The position numbers and the translations under genes were made by a program. DNA of 64,000 nucleotides from Fusibacter sp. A1 (lineage in GTDB: Bacteria; Bacillota; Clostridia; Peptostreptococcales; Acidaminobacteraceae): positions 248,001 through 312,000 of the forward strand of contig NZ_QQWI01000001.1 of assembly GCF_004125825.1 (NCBI RefSeq), given 5' to 3'. Positions 1 to 8,858 of this stretch are shown piece by piece. The notes under the pieces were generated by a model. That model did not search any database. It saw only the letters and a list, made by a program, of their open reading frames with translations, and was not told the DNA's origin. Each line of letters starts with the position of its first letter. The stretch's first letter is position 1.

Positions 1-192
1 TGTCCAAGTATCTTCAGAAGCGCTGTCAGTCAAAAGCTCTGTGACATGTGCCCTTTCAAAAATCATTTTGCTCGCGGCAGTTGCCACCTCACCATCTACC
101 GGTAAATTTATCCAATAAACAACAGCAAGGAACACCAATAAGCCGACAGCCAAGATGCCGCCATGAATCCAATTAAACTTCTTCTCTTTCAA
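1..192 (-). CDS. N-terminal fragment of a membrane protein, possibly YibE/F family
   Basis: Only the first 64 codons are in the window; the gene continues past the left edge. A TTG start at 192 is chosen because AAAGAAGGT lies about 7 bases upstream. The peptide has a short charged N-terminus, one strongly hydrophobic segment at about residues 10-28, then a soluble stretch (KMIFERAHVTELLTDSAS). A single N-terminal helix followed by an 'ERA-V-E-L-D' strand resembles YibE/F-family membrane proteins, but the fragment is too short to be sure. It is divergent from the rnfD operon across about 170 bases. Alternative: any membrane-anchored protein with an external domain. Confidence 0.5.
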   Translation of the reverse strand, partial: MKEKKFNWIHGGILAVGLLVFLAVVYWINLPVDGEVATAASKMIFERAHVTELLTDSASEDTWT

Positions 193-361
193 CTGAGTAC
201 CTTCTTTCAATCCATAAATTATCAATAATAGCGTTCTCTATCTATTCGAGTATATGAAAATATAATACTTCTTTCAATGATTGTTTTTCATCCTCAAAGC
301 TGAATCAACTTATCAGAATATGGGTAATAATAAAAAAGCTTCATGTTTACAGGAGGTCGCC

Positions 362-1273
362 ATGAAAGACAAACAAACCATCTTTCTTACCACTTTATTT
401 GTGATTATACTGTTTTCCACTTACCTATTTGGATACAGGGTATTGTTGTTGGCATTTGTCAACTTGATAGCCGGATATGCGACCGAAGCTGTTTTTTTCA
501 AAAAAAAACCTCAAAAGGACAACCACATCACTGCAATATTATACACGTTGATACTACCACCGATGTTTCCGTTTCATCTCAGTATTTTTGGTATCGTATT
601 TGGCGTTTTCTTCGCAAAATGCGTCTACGGAGGATACGGATTCAATATATTCAACCCTGCACTTGTCGCTAGGGTGTTTTTGCATGTTTCCTTCAATAAA
701 GAGCTGACTACAGTATGGACAAGACCGCTGGTTACCGGCTGGGGAGGCTTTGCAACTTATATCGGTCAGCAGACAACCGTCATCACAAGTGCGACACCGC
801 TTCTCAACTATCGCTGGTCAGGTCAGACAACTCTACTGAGTAAATTGTTTTTCGGACTTACAGAAGGCAGTATCGGCGAAACAAGCGCCTTTCTGATCCT
901 CATTGTCGGTATTGTCCTGCTGATAAAAAAAATCATATCAAAAGAGATCGTCTTAGGCATACTTGCTTCTTATTTTCTTATCAGTTATGTCGCTATCTAT
1001 CTTTTGGAAATGAACGTGCAGGAACCTTTATACGCCGTATTTAGCGGTGGTTTTCTATTTGGCGTCTTTCTTATGGCCACCGATCCGGTCACATCGCCGA
1101 AAACCAAGATCGGAAAGTATCTTTATGCCGTTCTAATCGCATTCATCACATTCTCACTAAGGACGTTCGCAGTTTTTCCAGGTGGAATGATGTTTGCAAT
1201 CCTCTCTGCCAATATGTTGACTCCAATCATGGATGTTTACCTTACAAAATATTTGATAAGAGGCGAGGTGTGA
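362..1273 (+). CDS. rnfD: RnfD/NqrB-like subunit of an ion-translocating flavin oxidoreductase
   Basis: A 303-residue polytopic membrane protein of the RnfD/NqrB family, the large subunit that carries a covalent FMN and takes part in cation-coupled electron transfer. The flavinylation motif is visible as TSATPLL (family SGAT/SATP), along with the family segments FNIFNPALVARVFL and GSIGETSAFLILIVG. ATG 362 is preferred over a start at 281 because AGGAGG sits at 350-355. It heads a five-gene operon and ends one base before the next start. TATAAT at 261-266 is a possible -10. The NPALVARVFL stretch looks closer to NqrB than to enterobacterial RnfD. The flavin transferase ApbE needed for FMN attachment is not in the window. 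Confidence 0.88.
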   Translation: MKDKQTIFLTTLFVIILFSTYLFGYRVLLLAFVNLIAGYATEAVFFKKKPQKDNHITAILYTLILPPMFPFHLSIFGIVFGVFFAKCVYGGYGFNIFNPALVARVFLHVSFNKELTTVWTRPLVTGWGGFATYIGQQTTVITSATPLLNYRWSGQTTLLSKLFFGLTEGSIGETSAFLILIVGIVLLIKKIISKEIVLGILASYFLISYVAIYLLEMNVQEPLYAVFSGGFLFGVFLMATDPVTSPKTKIGKYLYAVLIAFITFSLRTFAVFPGGMMFAILSANMLTPIMDVYLTKYLIRGEV

Positions 1274-1274
1274 T

Positions 1275-1874
1275 ATGAAGAGATTCAACACCACCACATC
1301 GATTGTCGCCATTACCCTATTCGCATTTTTACTTGGTCTGATTCTAGGGTATGTCAACACGATCACCAAACATCAGATTGATGTCAATTATAATTTTGAA
1401 AGGCAAAAATCAATTCTTTATACCTTTGATATCGATACTGTCGATAAATCGAAAGAGGAGATCTATTCGCTTTTCAATTCCAATCTTATAGAAAATCGAT
1501 TAAGAGGAATTCACTACTATACCTATTATCAGGACGAGAACCTCATCGGATACTCCTTTCCTTTTACAGCTAACGGCTTGTGGGGAAGTATTTCCGGGTT
1601 TATTGCGATGGACAACGAGCTTAAGAAACTCCTGGGACTCGTTTTTGTAGATCATGAGGAAACACCAGGCCTAGGTGCGAGAATCGATGAGCTGTGGTTT
1701 AAAGAGCAATTCCGCGGTCTCGATATTTCTGGAGAAAGGGAGTATGTCTATTTTGGTGAAGATGGGCTAGATGCGATAACAGGAGCCACTATTACCGTAA
1801 ACTCCATCTCCGTAGTCCTTAACGACAGTATCCTTGAAATCAAAAAGATTATTGAGGAGGAGTTACATGAATAG
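1275..1874 (+). CDS. rnfG: RnfG/NqrC-like FMN-binding subunit
   Basis: A 199-residue protein with one N-terminal membrane helix (about residues 8-28) and an extracytoplasmic FMN-binding domain. The covalent FMN acceptor motif is seen near the C-terminus as DAITGATITVNS; the family consensus is S/T-GAT-x-S/T with the last Thr carrying FMN. The stretch VDHEETPGLGARI is the conserved 'E-T-P-G-L-G' of RnfG/NqrC. It would pass electrons to or from the RnfD-like subunit at the outer membrane face. The start lies one base after rnfD, with GAGGTG of the rnfD end serving as ribosome binding site. The 3' end overlaps the next gene by 8 bases, which suggests translational coupling. Confidence 0.88.
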   Translation: MKRFNTTTSIVAITLFAFLLGLILGYVNTITKHQIDVNYNFERQKSILYTFDIDTVDKSKEEIYSLFNSNLIENRLRGIHYYTYYQDENLIGYSFPFTANGLWGSISGFIAMDNELKKLLGLVFVDHEETPGLGARIDELWFKEQFRGLDISGEREYVYFGEDGLDAITGATITVNSISVVLNDSILEIKKIIEEELHE

Positions 1875-2460
1875 TATTCTGAAGAATCAATTGTTTGAGA
1901 ACAACCCGATCCTTAGAAACATACTGGGGATATGCCCCTTGTTGGCAGTCACAAACTTGATGGAAAACGCCTTAGTCATGGGTATCGCCCTAATCTTCGT
2001 GACGTCCATGTCTGAGTTTACTGTTTCATGCCTGAGACGTTATGCCGACAAGCATATTAGAATGCTCGTACAGGTGCTTGTCATCGCATGGTATGTCATA
2101 CTCGTGGATATCGTTTTAAAGTATTACATACCGGACATCAGCAAAGCCTTAGGCGCATATGTCGGCTTGATTATCACAAACTGCATCATCATGGGCCGAT
2201 GTGAGGCGTATGCCCAGCATAATTCTCCTTTTAAATCATTCCTGGATGGAGTAGCCTCGGGCCTTTCGTTCTCACTTGTCATCCTTTTTATCGCATTCAT
2301 CAGAGAACTGCTTGGATTCGGCACAATTTTTAGAATTAGGGTATTAGGATCCTGGTGGACCAACTGGTCGATCATGAGCATGCCTGCTGGAGCTTTCTTT
2401 GTCATCGGTTTATTGATATTCCTTTATAACAAAATGAAAAGGAGGGTTGACCATGGTTGA
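1867..2460 (+). CDS. rnfE: RnfE/NqrD-like membrane subunit
   Basis: A 197-residue, six-helix membrane protein of the RnfA/RnfE (NqrD/NqrE) family. Family stretches include LLAVTNLMENALVMG, LIITNCIIMGRCEAYA and the C-terminal GTIFRIRVLG. The conserved Cys in 'TNC' is present; in structurally studied family members such cysteines help hold an intramembrane iron-sulfur centre between the two related subunits. ATG 1867 is chosen with GAGGAGG just upstream, inside rnfG; an upstream in-frame start would overlap rnfG further and lacks a better site. It overlaps the next gene by 8 bases, the same spacing as at the previous junction. Confidence 0.88.
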   Translation: MNSILKNQLFENNPILRNILGICPLLAVTNLMENALVMGIALIFVTSMSEFTVSCLRRYADKHIRMLVQVLVIAWYVILVDIVLKYYIPDISKALGAYVGLIITNCIIMGRCEAYAQHNSPFKSFLDGVASGLSFSLVILFIAFIRELLGFGTIFRIRVLGSWWTNWSIMSMPAGAFFVIGLLIFLYNKMKRRVDHG

Positions 2461-3040
2461 CATAAATCCATTCGCTATTTTCATGGCTGCAATCTTCACA
2501 AACAACATGCTGCTCTCCAACTTTCTTGGCATGTGCTCTTTCATCGTTGTATCAAAAGATATAAAAACGTCGCTTAATCTTGGTCAAGCGGTGACGTTTG
2601 TCATGGTTTGTACGACATCCATCAATTACATCATCTATTATCAAATACTGGTTCCGCTTGAGCTTGAATATATCAAGTTCATTATCTTTATCATTGTGAT
2701 CGCTTCTTTTGTGCAACTTGTCGAAATGTTCATTTTCAGGTACTTCAAGGCTCTCTATTACGCACTTGGAATCTTTCTACCACTCATCACGGTCAATTGT
2801 GCTATCCTTGGCGCTTCACTCTTCATGGTCATCAGGGAATACAGTTTGCTGCAGTCTGTCTTTTTTGGATTAGGTTCAGGGATAGGATGGACACTTGCCA
2901 TCGTCATCATGGCGGGAATAAGGGATAAACTAAAATCGGCTCCTATTCCTGAAAATTTTAGGGGCGCGAGCATAACCTTCATCACCGCGGGTATCATGGC
3001 TTTAACCTTTTTAGGGTTTTCAGGTCTTGTACGGATATAG
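2453..3040 (+). CDS. rnfA: RnfA/NqrE-like membrane subunit
   Basis: A 195-residue integral membrane protein, partner and distant paralogue of the preceding subunit. Diagnostic stretches are NNMLLSNFLGMCSF near the N-terminus, ITVNCAILGASLF in the middle and GIRDKLKSAPIPENFRG near the C-terminus, where RnfA proteins usually read 'R-E-R-L-P-P-F-G-x-G'. Cysteines at 'GMCSF' and 'VNCAI' match the positions that ligate the intramembrane iron-sulfur centre in the family. ATG 2453, preceded by GGAGGG at 2441-2446, is chosen over the TTG at 2447. It lies 14 bases before the NqrF-like gene. Confidence 0.88.
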   Translation: MVDINPFAIFMAAIFTNNMLLSNFLGMCSFIVVSKDIKTSLNLGQAVTFVMVCTTSINYIIYYQILVPLELEYIKFIIFIIVIASFVQLVEMFIFRYFKALYYALGIFLPLITVNCAILGASLFMVIREYSLLQSVFFGLGSGIGWTLAIVIMAGIRDKLKSAPIPENFRGASITFITAGIMALTFLGFSGLVRI

Positions 3041-3054
3041 CTGGGAGTGAGCCT

Positions 3055-4116
3055 ATGAACATAATTTTGACAACAGCACTTGTAATCGCAGCGGCGGTTG
3101 CCTTTTTCTCAATCCTTTTGACCATATCAGGAAAATACTTCATCAGTTATGGAAAATTTAAAATCATTGTCAATGACCATACGCAGTTCATGGTAAAGGG
3201 TGGAGACACGCTCTTTGAAGCGTTGGAAGCCAATGCTATCCAGATACCTGTCTTATGTGGCGGTAAAGGAACTTGTGGCTCATGTAAGGTAAAGGTCGTA
3301 GAAGGTTCGGGTAAACTGCTCCCTATTGAGGAAATCCATTTAAGCGAGGACGATAAACAAAAGGGCTACAGATTGTCTTGTCAGTACCGGGTGACGAATG
3401 ACCTCCGGATTATTCTACCCGATGAGCTTATGACTGCGAACTTATATCAGAGTACGATTGTAGGCTTTGAGAGAATCACAGACGACATCAGGCTAGTCAG
3501 ACTGAAAATCGCTACCGAGCATCCGATCCAAATTGATCCCGTTCAATACATTAGGCTGATCTGCCCTGTCTTTACTAACACCAAGAGTAGCATTAAGAGA
3601 GATTACTTCATAGGAACCTACGACAGTATCCAGAGTTGTGTTGATTTATATGTCAAACACGTTCCCGAAGGGATCTGCAGCTCCTATTTCCATGAGCAGA
3701 TCAAACTGGATGATCCGATTGAGCTAGCCGGACCATATGGTCAGTTCAAGGTTCCACAAGCTGATTCACCTATACTGCTGGTCTTTGACGGTAACGGATA
3801 TGGCGCCATCGTCTCCATTCTTAATTATTTAAGCAAATTGGATGATAAGCGTTCTATCACTCTCCTCCAAATCGACAGTACGGAAAAGTCCGATTTAAAG
3901 GACTACACACTTGCCAGATTCACTGAAATGGACCTTGCATGGCACCGGGTGACAACTACAGAGGTAGACGACGCATTTGTTGATAATCTCTTGACCGATT
4001 GCACCAAATGCTTCGTCTACCTCTATGCAACAAAAGATCGTGTAAAGCTAATAAGAAAGCATCTGCTTTTAAAAGGAGTGAAAGCAGAACACTTGAATTA
4101 TTTATACCTAACGTGA
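3055..4116 (+). CDS. NqrF-like protein: membrane anchor, 2Fe-2S ferredoxin domain, divergent FAD/NAD reductase domain
   Basis: 353 residues: an N-terminal helix (3-25), a plant-type 2Fe-2S domain with Cys68, Cys74, Cys77 and Cys109 (C-x5-C-x2-C-x31-C, the spacing of NqrF), then a ferredoxin-reductase-like domain. FAD-side landmarks remain (RDYFIG in place of RxYS, and ELAGPYGQF). The nucleotide-binding part is altered: GNGYGAI replaces the usual GGTGIAP, and the CGPP motif near the C-terminus is replaced by YATKDR. NqrF is usually about 400 residues and oxidises NADH for Na+-NQR. Here the electron donor is uncertain. The gene closes the RnfDGEA operon, whose RnfB, RnfC and NqrA equivalents are absent locally. 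Confidence 0.8.
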   Translation: MNIILTTALVIAAAVAFFSILLTISGKYFISYGKFKIIVNDHTQFMVKGGDTLFEALEANAIQIPVLCGGKGTCGSCKVKVVEGSGKLLPIEEIHLSEDDKQKGYRLSCQYRVTNDLRIILPDELMTANLYQSTIVGFERITDDIRLVRLKIATEHPIQIDPVQYIRLICPVFTNTKSSIKRDYFIGTYDSIQSCVDLYVKHVPEGICSSYFHEQIKLDDPIELAGPYGQFKVPQADSPILLVFDGNGYGAIVSILNYLSKLDDKRSITLLQIDSTEKSDLKDYTLARFTEMDLAWHRVTTTEVDDAFVDNLLTDCTKCFVYLYATKDRVKLIRKHLLLKGVKAEHLNYLYLT

Positions 4117-4135
4117 AACCTTAAAGGAGATAACT

Positions 4136-4990
4136 ATGTTAAGTATCAAATTAGGAAAAACCCAAAGTACAATTTCAAGAGTCGGATTTGGCGGTATGAT
4201 CGTAGCAAAAGAAACTCAGAAAGACGCCAATGACTATGTCGCCGAGGCACTGGATGCGGGAGTGAACTATTTTGATGTCGCCCCTACGTATTTTGATGCC
4301 GAAGAGCGGCTTGGTCCAGCCCTTGAAGGAAAAAGAAGCGGAGTGTTTTTAGCTTGTAAAACAGAGGACCGGACAGCTGAAGGTGCTAGAGTCTTATTGG
4401 AAACCTCATTAAAAAATTTAAAAACGGATTATTTTGATCTATATCAGCTCCATGCAGTCTATAACCTCGAGGATGTTGAAAAGACCTTTGGTCCACATGG
4501 GGCGTTTGAAACATTTATAAAAGCAAAGGAACAGGGGCTGATTAGGCACATCGGTTTTTCAGCTCATTCCACAGAAGCTGCTCTTGCACTCATGGAACGC
4601 TATGATTTCGATTCGATCATGTTTCCTTTCAATTTCGTTTCACTTATCAAAAACGGCTATGGAAGTCATGTACTAAAAAAAGCCCAAGAGAAGGGAATGG
4701 GAATCATCGGGATCAAATCGATGGTACTTGGGGAGCATCAGGTCAGTGACACCGTCAACTTCCCGAAGGCGTGGTACCATCCGATCGAAGAGTTTGATCT
4801 GGCGGATAAAGCCGTGAAGTACAGCCTTTCAAGAGGTGTCAGCGCCATTATTCCACCAGGTAACATCGAACAGTTCAGATGGGCTGTAAAGATCATCAAT
4901 AGCGGCGTTTCCATCAATAAGGACGACCTCGAAAAATTGACAGGTATCGCCAATTCGACACGGCCGCTCTTCCCTCTTAAGCAGAGGTAA
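4136..4990 (+). CDS. Aldo/keto reductase
   Basis: A 284-residue NAD(P)H-dependent oxidoreductase with the AKR TIM-barrel fold. The catalytic tetrad is complete: Asp47 and Tyr52 in NYFDVAPTYFD, Lys75 in LACKTED and His106 in LYQLHAV. A start with AAAGGAG 8 bases upstream lies 20 bases after the NqrF-like gene and there is no terminator between them, so it is probably cotranscribed. This invites the idea that it shares a redox pool or substrate with the complex, but the substrate cannot be read from the sequence. A strong hairpin terminator follows. Confidence 0.85.
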   Translation: MLSIKLGKTQSTISRVGFGGMIVAKETQKDANDYVAEALDAGVNYFDVAPTYFDAEERLGPALEGKRSGVFLACKTEDRTAEGARVLLETSLKNLKTDYFDLYQLHAVYNLEDVEKTFGPHGAFETFIKAKEQGLIRHIGFSAHSTEAALALMERYDFDSIMFPFNFVSLIKNGYGSHVLKKAQEKGMGIIGIKSMVLGEHQVSDTVNFPKAWYHPIEEFDLADKAVKYSLSRGVSAIIPPGNIEQFRWAVKIINSGVSINKDDLEKLTGIANSTRPLFPLKQR

Positions 4991-5003
4991 TCAAATCAAA
5001 TAG

Positions 5004-5033
5004 AAAAGGATCGCAATCAATGCGATCCTTTTT
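5004..5033. terminator. Bidirectional intrinsic terminator
   Basis: A 12-bp perfect stem (AAAAGGATCGCA / TGCGATCCTTTT) with a 5-base loop, flanked by A and T runs. It lies between the convergent aldo/keto reductase and chemoreceptor genes and can serve both strands. Confidence 0.85.
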
Positions 5034-5036
5034 GTG

Positions 5037-6815
5037 TCATATGGTGAATCTCTGAATGATTTCTTTTAGAGTTTCAGCGGTTTCTCCAACCTCAGAAGCA
5101 TTGTCGAGGATATGTCCCATCAACTCAGCCTGAGTATCCATGGTCGCATAGATTTCTTCTGCCGCTGCGGCGTTTTCTTCTGTGACTGCCGAAATTCCAT
5201 CAATCGACTCAATTGCAAGATTCTTGTTTTTGTCCACTGTCTGTATGTTTTGAGTGATGCTGTCCAGTTGTGTAATTGTCTTTTTCATTGATTCTTCAAT
5301 AGCATTAAAGGAAGACTGCACTTTTGTAAGCACATTACCCGATATTTTGATGGATTCGTTCGAGCTAATCATATTGGACTCTGTTTGCTTGATTTCGCCT
5401 AATATTTCATTGATGATATCATCAATTTTCAAAGTTGATTTGGAAGTTTCATCTGCTAGTTTTCTAATTTCTTCTGCTACTACAGCAAAGCCTTTGCCCG
5501 CATCTCCAGCACGCGCCGCTTCAATCGCAGCGTTGAGAGCCAGTAAATTGGTCTGTTCTGCTATCTGTTGAATCGTACTTGTGACCTGTACGATCGACGA
5601 CGATTTGACTGTAAGCGTGCCTACATTTTCATTTAAGTTGTCATTCGCTTCAGAGGTGGCTTTGAATGTGACTCCAAGTTCATTGATTAACTGCACACCT
5701 TCCTTATTGTTTTCCGAAACTTCGCTTGTATAGCCTCTAAGCATCTCAGCACTCTTCACGCTGGCATTGATTTCTTGCGCTAGCGTATTCATGTTCGTAG
5801 CCGCTGTCTGAGCATCTTCGGCTTGTTCAGAAGCTCCTTTTGCAAAGTCGGCAACCGTGTGAGTCACCGCTTCGATTCCTTCTTTTCCATCTGTTACAAT
5901 AACGTTTAACTCTTCAAAGGCGCTATTAAGCTTAATGGAATCCGCTTGCATCTCTTTGATCAGATCCCTCAGCACCACACGCAGGTTGGCGATTGATTTT
6001 GCAATGACACCTCTTTCATCTTTGTACTTCAAGAGATAATCAATTGTAGAGTCATCTTTGATATTCAGATTCGATGTCTTATTCACAACATCAGCAAGTG
6101 CGAGAATAGGCTTGGAAATGGAATTGCTCATGATGAACGCAATCACACTTCCTGCAATAAGCGCGATAATTACAAAGCCTCCAAGATAGACAAACACTCT
6201 GCTAATATCCGCTGTGACAATCGATCGTTCGTTTTCGACAAATGCATTGATATCGTCAACATAGTTGCCTGTTCCGATGATCCATCCAAAAGGCTCGTAA
6301 AGCTTGACAAAGGCTCTTTTTTGGAGAGCTTCTTCTTCACCGGGTCTTGGGAAGTAATAATCATAGTAGCCCGAACCATCTGATTCGACTATTTTGATAA
6401 AATCCTGAATAATCATATTCCCAAGTTTGTCCTCAAGATCAATCCTACTTTTTCCTTCGACATCTTCATTACCAAGCAATACGACATTGACGCCTTTTGT
6501 GTCATCTGCCCAAAAATATCCAGAATCTCCGTATTTCGCGTTACGTATCACATCTGCGGCAATCACTTTACTTTGCGCTAGAGTGATCACTCCACTGTCA
6601 ACCTGATTGGAAATACCAGTCAGTTCAGAAACAAGAATATCAACCTGATTCTTTATGCTGGAATCGTAATTTTCAAGCATTTTGCTTTCCAATTGATCAA
6701 GCCTTGCCATGTTGCTCGAATAGATAAAGTAAAATGAGGTACTACCTAAAATGACTGCTATCAACAACATACTGACTAAGACCATTAGTACAAGCTTTGT
6801 TCTTATTTTACTCAT
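5037..6815 (-). CDS. Methyl-accepting chemotaxis protein with Cache sensor
   Basis: 592 residues in the classic transducer layout: a membrane helix (about 9-29), an extracytoplasmic single-Cache domain (about 30-195, with [12 protein letters not shown] and [13 protein letters not shown]), a second helix (about 205-230), a HAMP linker and a cytoplasmic signalling domain. The hairpin tip is visible as [20 protein letters not shown]. It would sense a small external molecule and control CheA, so the host is presumably motile. Cache domains of this type often bind small organic acids, but the ligand is not predictable here. The start has AGGAGTG upstream. The C-terminus lacks a CheR-docking pentapeptide. 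Confidence 0.92.
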   Translation of the reverse strand: MSKIRTKLVLMVLVSMLLIAVILGSTSFYFIYSSNMARLDQLESKMLENYDSSIKNQVDILVSELTGISNQVDSGVITLAQSKVIAADVIRNAKYGDSGYFWADDTKGVNVVLLGNEDVEGKSRIDLEDKLGNMIIQDFIKIVESDGSGYYDYYFPRPGEEEALQKRAFVKLYEPFGWIIGTGNYVDDINAFVENERSIVTADISRVFVYLGGFVIIALIAGSVIAFIMSNSISKPILALADVVNKTSNLNIKDDSTIDYLLKYKDERGVIAKSIANLRVVLRDLIKEMQADSIKLNSAFEELNVIVTDGKEGIEAVTHTVADFAKGASEQAEDAQTAATNMNTLAQEINASVKSAEMLRGYTSEVSENNKEGVQLINELGVTFKATSEANDNLNENVGTLTVKSSSIVQVTSTIQQIAEQTNLLALNAAIEAARAGDAGKGFAVVAEEIRKLADETSKSTLKIDDIINEILGEIKQTESNMISSNESIKISGNVLTKVQSSFNAIEESMKKTITQLDSITQNIQTVDKNKNLAIESIDGISAVTEENAAAAEEIYATMDTQAELMGHILDNASEVGETAETLKEIIQRFTI

Positions 6816-6995
6816 GATTCACTCCTCTCAATGATGTAACTATGCTTCATATTTTTTCTTATTACCCCATATGCTCTAGTGACAATCAGTATCATCATCT
6901 AAAGGAAGACATCGCTCTTTCAAAAACAAAAAAACTTATAACGCTTGATGTGAAGTTACAAGGATTCTTAACTAGTCGATGTCCTAATCTTGTCA

Positions 6996-8222
6996 TTACT
7001 TCAACACCCTTACACAGTTTCTACCGTCCCTCTTGGCTTGATAAAGCGCTAAATCAGCTCGATGTAGCAACCTTTCAAGATGTATGTGTTCTTGGTTGAT
7101 TTCTGTCAGGCCGATACTCACCGAATAAGTATAAGGTTCCCCATCAATGACAACAGAGATTTGATTGACCACTTCCTGAATGCGCTTTGCTACTACCATG
7201 CCCTTCTCCAAAGGAGTGGATACACAGATGATTCCGAATTCATCTCCGCCAAGTCTGCCAAAAAAATCACTTGTTCGCAGAATTCCATTGACCTTACTCA
7301 CCAAATCCCTTAAAAAATCATCCGCCTTAAAGTGCCCCAGCTTATCGTTAAGTTTTTTAAACTCGTCGATATCTAAAATAATCAATGTGGATTTTGATCC
7401 ATAACGGTTGATTCTATTGATCTCATTGTTCATCTCGAGGATAAAACCTCGCCGATTACTGATACTGAGCAGTACATCGGTTACCGTCAATTTCTCCACT
7501 TGCTTTTTGGACTCAATAAGCATCTGTTCCGCTTGTTTCATGTCAGTGATATCAATTGTGAATCCAGCAAGTAAAGAGGGCATGCCCTCCCTATGTATCG
7601 GAAACTTGCTGGTCTTATAATACCTACCGTGAAGTTCCTCGATCACTTCCACACTTTCATCGTTAGTCAGAATACGCAGATCATCATCCACCATGCTTCT
7701 TGCAAGCTCCGAGGGGAACAATTCCATCATGTTTTTTCCAATTGCCTCCTCAACGGGAATACCTAGCATTGTTTCATAGTTATCCGATAATTTGAGTACT
7801 CTGGCATTTTCATCTTTAAAAAATACATAGTTCAAATTGTACTTTAAGAATAATCCGAGTAAGTCGCTATCCTTAAGCAGTTCTTTCATCCTTCTATTGT
7901 TAGTGACGATGTTTCTAATTACTGCTTTGCTGATTTCACACGATTCTTGAGCGCGTATGATGCCAGTATGGTTGCATTCGTCAACTATTACAGGATTACA
8001 GTCACCATCTACATAAAGCAGTAAAGGTACTTTATACCTGCTGATCGCATCGTTGATCGACTTGATCTCCTCCTGTGAAAGTTGCAGAGCGGCATCCAAC
8101 ATCGCTAGGTCGACATCGGTCATTCTTTCGACAAAGAGCAGCGTTTTTTGCACAGACATGACTGAGCATAGCTCAAAAGTATTCAATTCGACTTTTCCTA
8201 GATACAATATGTCACATCTCAT
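6996..8222 (-). CDS. PAS-GGDEF diguanylate cyclase
   Basis: 408 residues, no membrane helix. An N-terminal region of about 130 residues is unassigned, followed by a PAS domain (about 135-240, YVFFKDENARVLKLSDNYE) and a C-terminal GGDEF domain. The catalytic motif GGDEF is intact, and an allosteric I-site RTSD sits exactly five residues upstream, so feedback inhibition by c-di-GMP is expected. It makes c-di-GMP in response to a signal bound by the PAS or N-terminal domain. The start at 8222 is supported by AAAGGAGCGG. It lies upstream of the chemoreceptor on the same strand with a gap of about 180 bases, so they may or may not be cotranscribed. Confidence 0.9.
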   Translation of the reverse strand: MRCDILYLGKVELNTFELCSVMSVQKTLLFVERMTDVDLAMLDAALQLSQEEIKSINDAISRYKVPLLLYVDGDCNPVIVDECNHTGIIRAQESCEISKAVIRNIVTNNRRMKELLKDSDLLGLFLKYNLNYVFFKDENARVLKLSDNYETMLGIPVEEAIGKNMMELFPSELARSMVDDDLRILTNDESVEVIEELHGRYYKTSKFPIHREGMPSLLAGFTIDITDMKQAEQMLIESKKQVEKLTVTDVLLSISNRRGFILEMNNEINRINRYGSKSTLIILDIDEFKKLNDKLGHFKADDFLRDLVSKVNGILRTSDFFGRLGGDEFGIICVSTPLEKGMVVAKRIQEVVNQISVVIDGEPYTYSVSIGLTEINQEHIHLERLLHRADLALYQAKRDGRNCVRVLK

Positions 8223-8307
8223 AGTCCGCTCCTTTCAAGAATAGGCTTATGGTATATATACACCTTTTAAAGCCACTAAAACACAGGAACTTTTGCTCAT
8301 CAGAAAA

Positions 8308-8856
8308 TCAGCTTGTTTTCTTAACCACCAACATATGGTATGAACATTTGGCTTCCGGGTATTCCACATAGCCTTCATGTAGCGTTTGCCATCTATGAGG
8401 ATGTTCAATCATTTACTCGATGCCCACTTTAGAGTGGTCTACACCAACAACCTCATATCCTAACCCGGCTAAAAACAGGCTGTCTCTGCCCTGACCACAG
8501 CCTAAGTCCAGTACTTTCCCCTTGGGACTGTACGCCTTGAAAAAGGCTTCCAGTCCAGGGTATGGATCACCGAAATAGTTCTCTTCTAAATAGTAGTCAT
8601 CATAAGGGACTTTTTTCGTTGTCCCTTCAAAGAGTGCTTTCATTTGTTCAATTGAAATCCCCAAGTCCCTGAACAGGAAGATCTGTCTAAGTCGTTTCAT
8701 GTCTTCTATTCCGTAGTATCTGTAGTTCTTATCATGGATTTCTGGCTTTAGTATACCGACATTCTCATAGTGTCTTAAGGTTTCTTTGCTTGTATTGAAT
8801 AGCGCGATCACTTCGCTTTTGATTAAATTTTTTCTTTTTGTATCTTCCGTAGTCAC
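8308..8856 (-). pseudogene. Internally deleted MerR-type regulator fused to a SAM-dependent methyltransferase
   Basis: The reading frame opens at GTG 8856 with a MerR helix-turn-helix (SKETLRHYENVGILKPE, then YRYYGIEDMKRL) and passes into a methyltransferase domain whose SAM motif I is clear (VLDLGCGQGRDSLFLAG). It stops at TAA (8413-8415) just after motif I. In the same frame, right after the stop, come about 34 codons that look like a methyltransferase C-terminus (EHPHRWQTLHEGYVEYPEA ... YHMLVVKKTS), ending at 8308-8310. About 100 central residues of the enzyme are missing, so this is probably a deletion derivative. The first 90 residues could still bind DNA. It starts two bases after the broken MATE gene. 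Confidence 0.75.
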
Positions 8857-8858
8857 CT

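Noticed and set aside
281..361. Upstream extension of the rnfD-like gene
   Set aside because: The extra 27 residues are not hydrophobic or conserved-looking, and AGGAGG at 350-355 fits ATG 362.
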